Assembly (NCBI GenBank): GCA_031394045.1
Contig: JANMWN010000018.1
Location: 1-25,015, forward strand
From: JANYIP01 sp031394045
GTDB taxonomy: Bacteria > Actinomycetota > Actinomycetes > Prado026
Direction of reading: 5' to 3'
DNA length: 25,015 nt
Below are positions 24,453-25,015 of the stretch, one piece after another; position 1 is the stretch's first letter, and each line of letters starts with the position of its first letter. The translations under genes were made by a program, and so were the position numbers. The notes under the pieces are model-generated. The model was given only the letters and a program-made list of their open reading frames with translations, did not search any database and had not been told where the DNA came from.

Positions 24453-25015
24453 ACATCGTCGTTTGCGTCAAGCAGGTACCCGACTCCTGGGCCGAGAAGA
24501 AGCTCCAGCCGGCGGACAGCACCCTGGACCGAGAGTCCGCGGACGCGGTCATGAACGAGCTGGACGAGTACGCCGTCGAGGAGGCGCTGCGCCTCCAGGA
24601 GGCGAACGGTGGCCCCGAGGCGTCTCCCGTCACGATCTTGACCATGGGTCCGGACAAGGCCGCCGAGACGATCCGCAAGGCGCTGTCGATGGGGGCCGAC
24701 GCCGGCGTGCACGTCGTGGACGCCTCGCTGCACGGCTCCGACGCGTTGGCGACGTCGCTGGTGCTGGCCAAGGCGCTGGGCACCCTGCCGTGGGACCTGG
24801 TGATCCTGGGTACGGAGTCGACGGACGCGCGGATGAGCGTGGTGCCCGCGATGCTGGCGGAGCGCCTGGGCGTTCCGCAGCTGACCTTCGCCGGCAAGGT
24901 CGACGTCGAGGGGACGACCGCACGCGTGCAGCGTGTCACCGACACCGGCTTCGACACGGTCGAGGGCACCCTGCCTGCTGTGGTCAGCGTCGTCGAGAAG
25001 ATCAACGAGCCGCGC
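24449..25015 (+). CDS. etfB: Electron transfer flavoprotein beta subunit EtfB, 3' end missing
   Basis: The first 189 residues are visible and the frame runs off the window; the family length is about 260. The start MNIVVCVKQVPDSWAEKK is characteristic. Family segments VMNELDEYAVEEALRLQE, PVTILTMGPDKAAETIRKAL and WDLVILGTESTDARM form the AMP-binding alpha/beta fold. With EtfA it accepts electrons from acyl-CoA dehydrogenases and passes them to ETF:quinone oxidoreductase. EtfA presumably follows outside the window. There is no good Shine-Dalgarno at normal distance, and the ATG overlaps the stop of a short upstream ORF. It is the counterpart of M. tuberculosis fixA (Rv3029c), which is also divergent from the Rv3030 gene as I recall. 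Confidence 0.96.
   Translation, partial: MNIVVCVKQVPDSWAEKKLQPADSTLDRESADAVMNELDEYAVEEALRLQEANGGPEASPVTILTMGPDKAAETIRKALSMGADAGVHVVDASLHGSDALATSLVLAKALGTLPWDLVILGTESTDARMSVVPAMLAERLGVPQLTFAGKVDVEGTTARVQRVTDTGFDTVEGTLPAVVSVVEKINEPR

Overview
The window is about 25 kb of very GC-rich DNA (roughly 70% GC by eye). It has GTG and TTG starts, tightly overlapping genes and many short -10-like boxes just 6-7 bases before start codons. Gene content (GlgE pathway, Rv3030/3031/3032-like genes, actinobacterial DUF3417-type phosphorylase) points to an actinobacterium. A non-mycobacterial member of the Propionibacteriales (Nocardioidaceae-like) is my best guess from style; no rRNA or other taxonomic marker is present.

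Layout. (1) 1-810: 3' part of a thioredoxin/TPR protein. (2) 818-8125, minus strand: a four-gene operon glgE-treS-pep2-glgB whose three junctions are all 4-base start/stop overlaps. (3) 8255-10867, plus: glgP, divergent from glgE; 10920-13040, minus: glgX, convergent with glgP. (4) 13122-15585, plus: enoyl-CoA hydratase, methyltransferase, hexapeptide acyltransferase, closely packed. (5) 15611-18419: a decayed small gene, a DadA-type FAD oxidoreductase (minus), and an SQR/flavocytochrome-c-like flavoprotein (plus) sharing a 41-base divergent promoter. (6) 18403-19021, minus: a VapBC toxin-antitoxin pair. (7) 19082-22636, minus: methyltransferase, GH57 glucan branching enzyme and GT4 glucosyltransferase, resembling mycobacterial Rv3030-Rv3031-Rv3032. 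(8) 22786-24204, minus: a further methyltransferase and an anchored Ser/Glu/Asp-rich surface protein. (9) 24354 to the end, plus: a candidate short leader ORF and the start of etfB.

How they work together. TreS turns trehalose into maltose, Pep2 phosphorylates it to maltose 1-phosphate, GlgE polymerises this into alpha-1,4-glucan and GlgB branches it; GlgP and GlgX take the polymer apart. The right-hand part looks like a second alpha-glucan system. As far as I recall, the order etfB / methyltransferase / GH57 / GT4 / acyltransferase / methyltransferase / enoyl-CoA hydratase matches the M. tuberculosis Rv3029c-Rv3039c region, part of which is assigned to methylglucose lipopolysaccharide (MGLP) synthesis. 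Here that block is interrupted by the redox genes and VapBC and lies beside the GlgE genes.

Less expected signals are a cysteine-containing leaderless leader ORF whose stop overlaps the etfB start, a similar short ORF before the Rv3030-like gene, overlapping face-to-face promoters at 17221-17261, a palindrome-rich vapBC promoter, a two-lesion pseudogene, and strong over-representation of the palindrome CGTACG. No tRNA, rRNA, CRISPR, insertion sequence or phage gene was seen.
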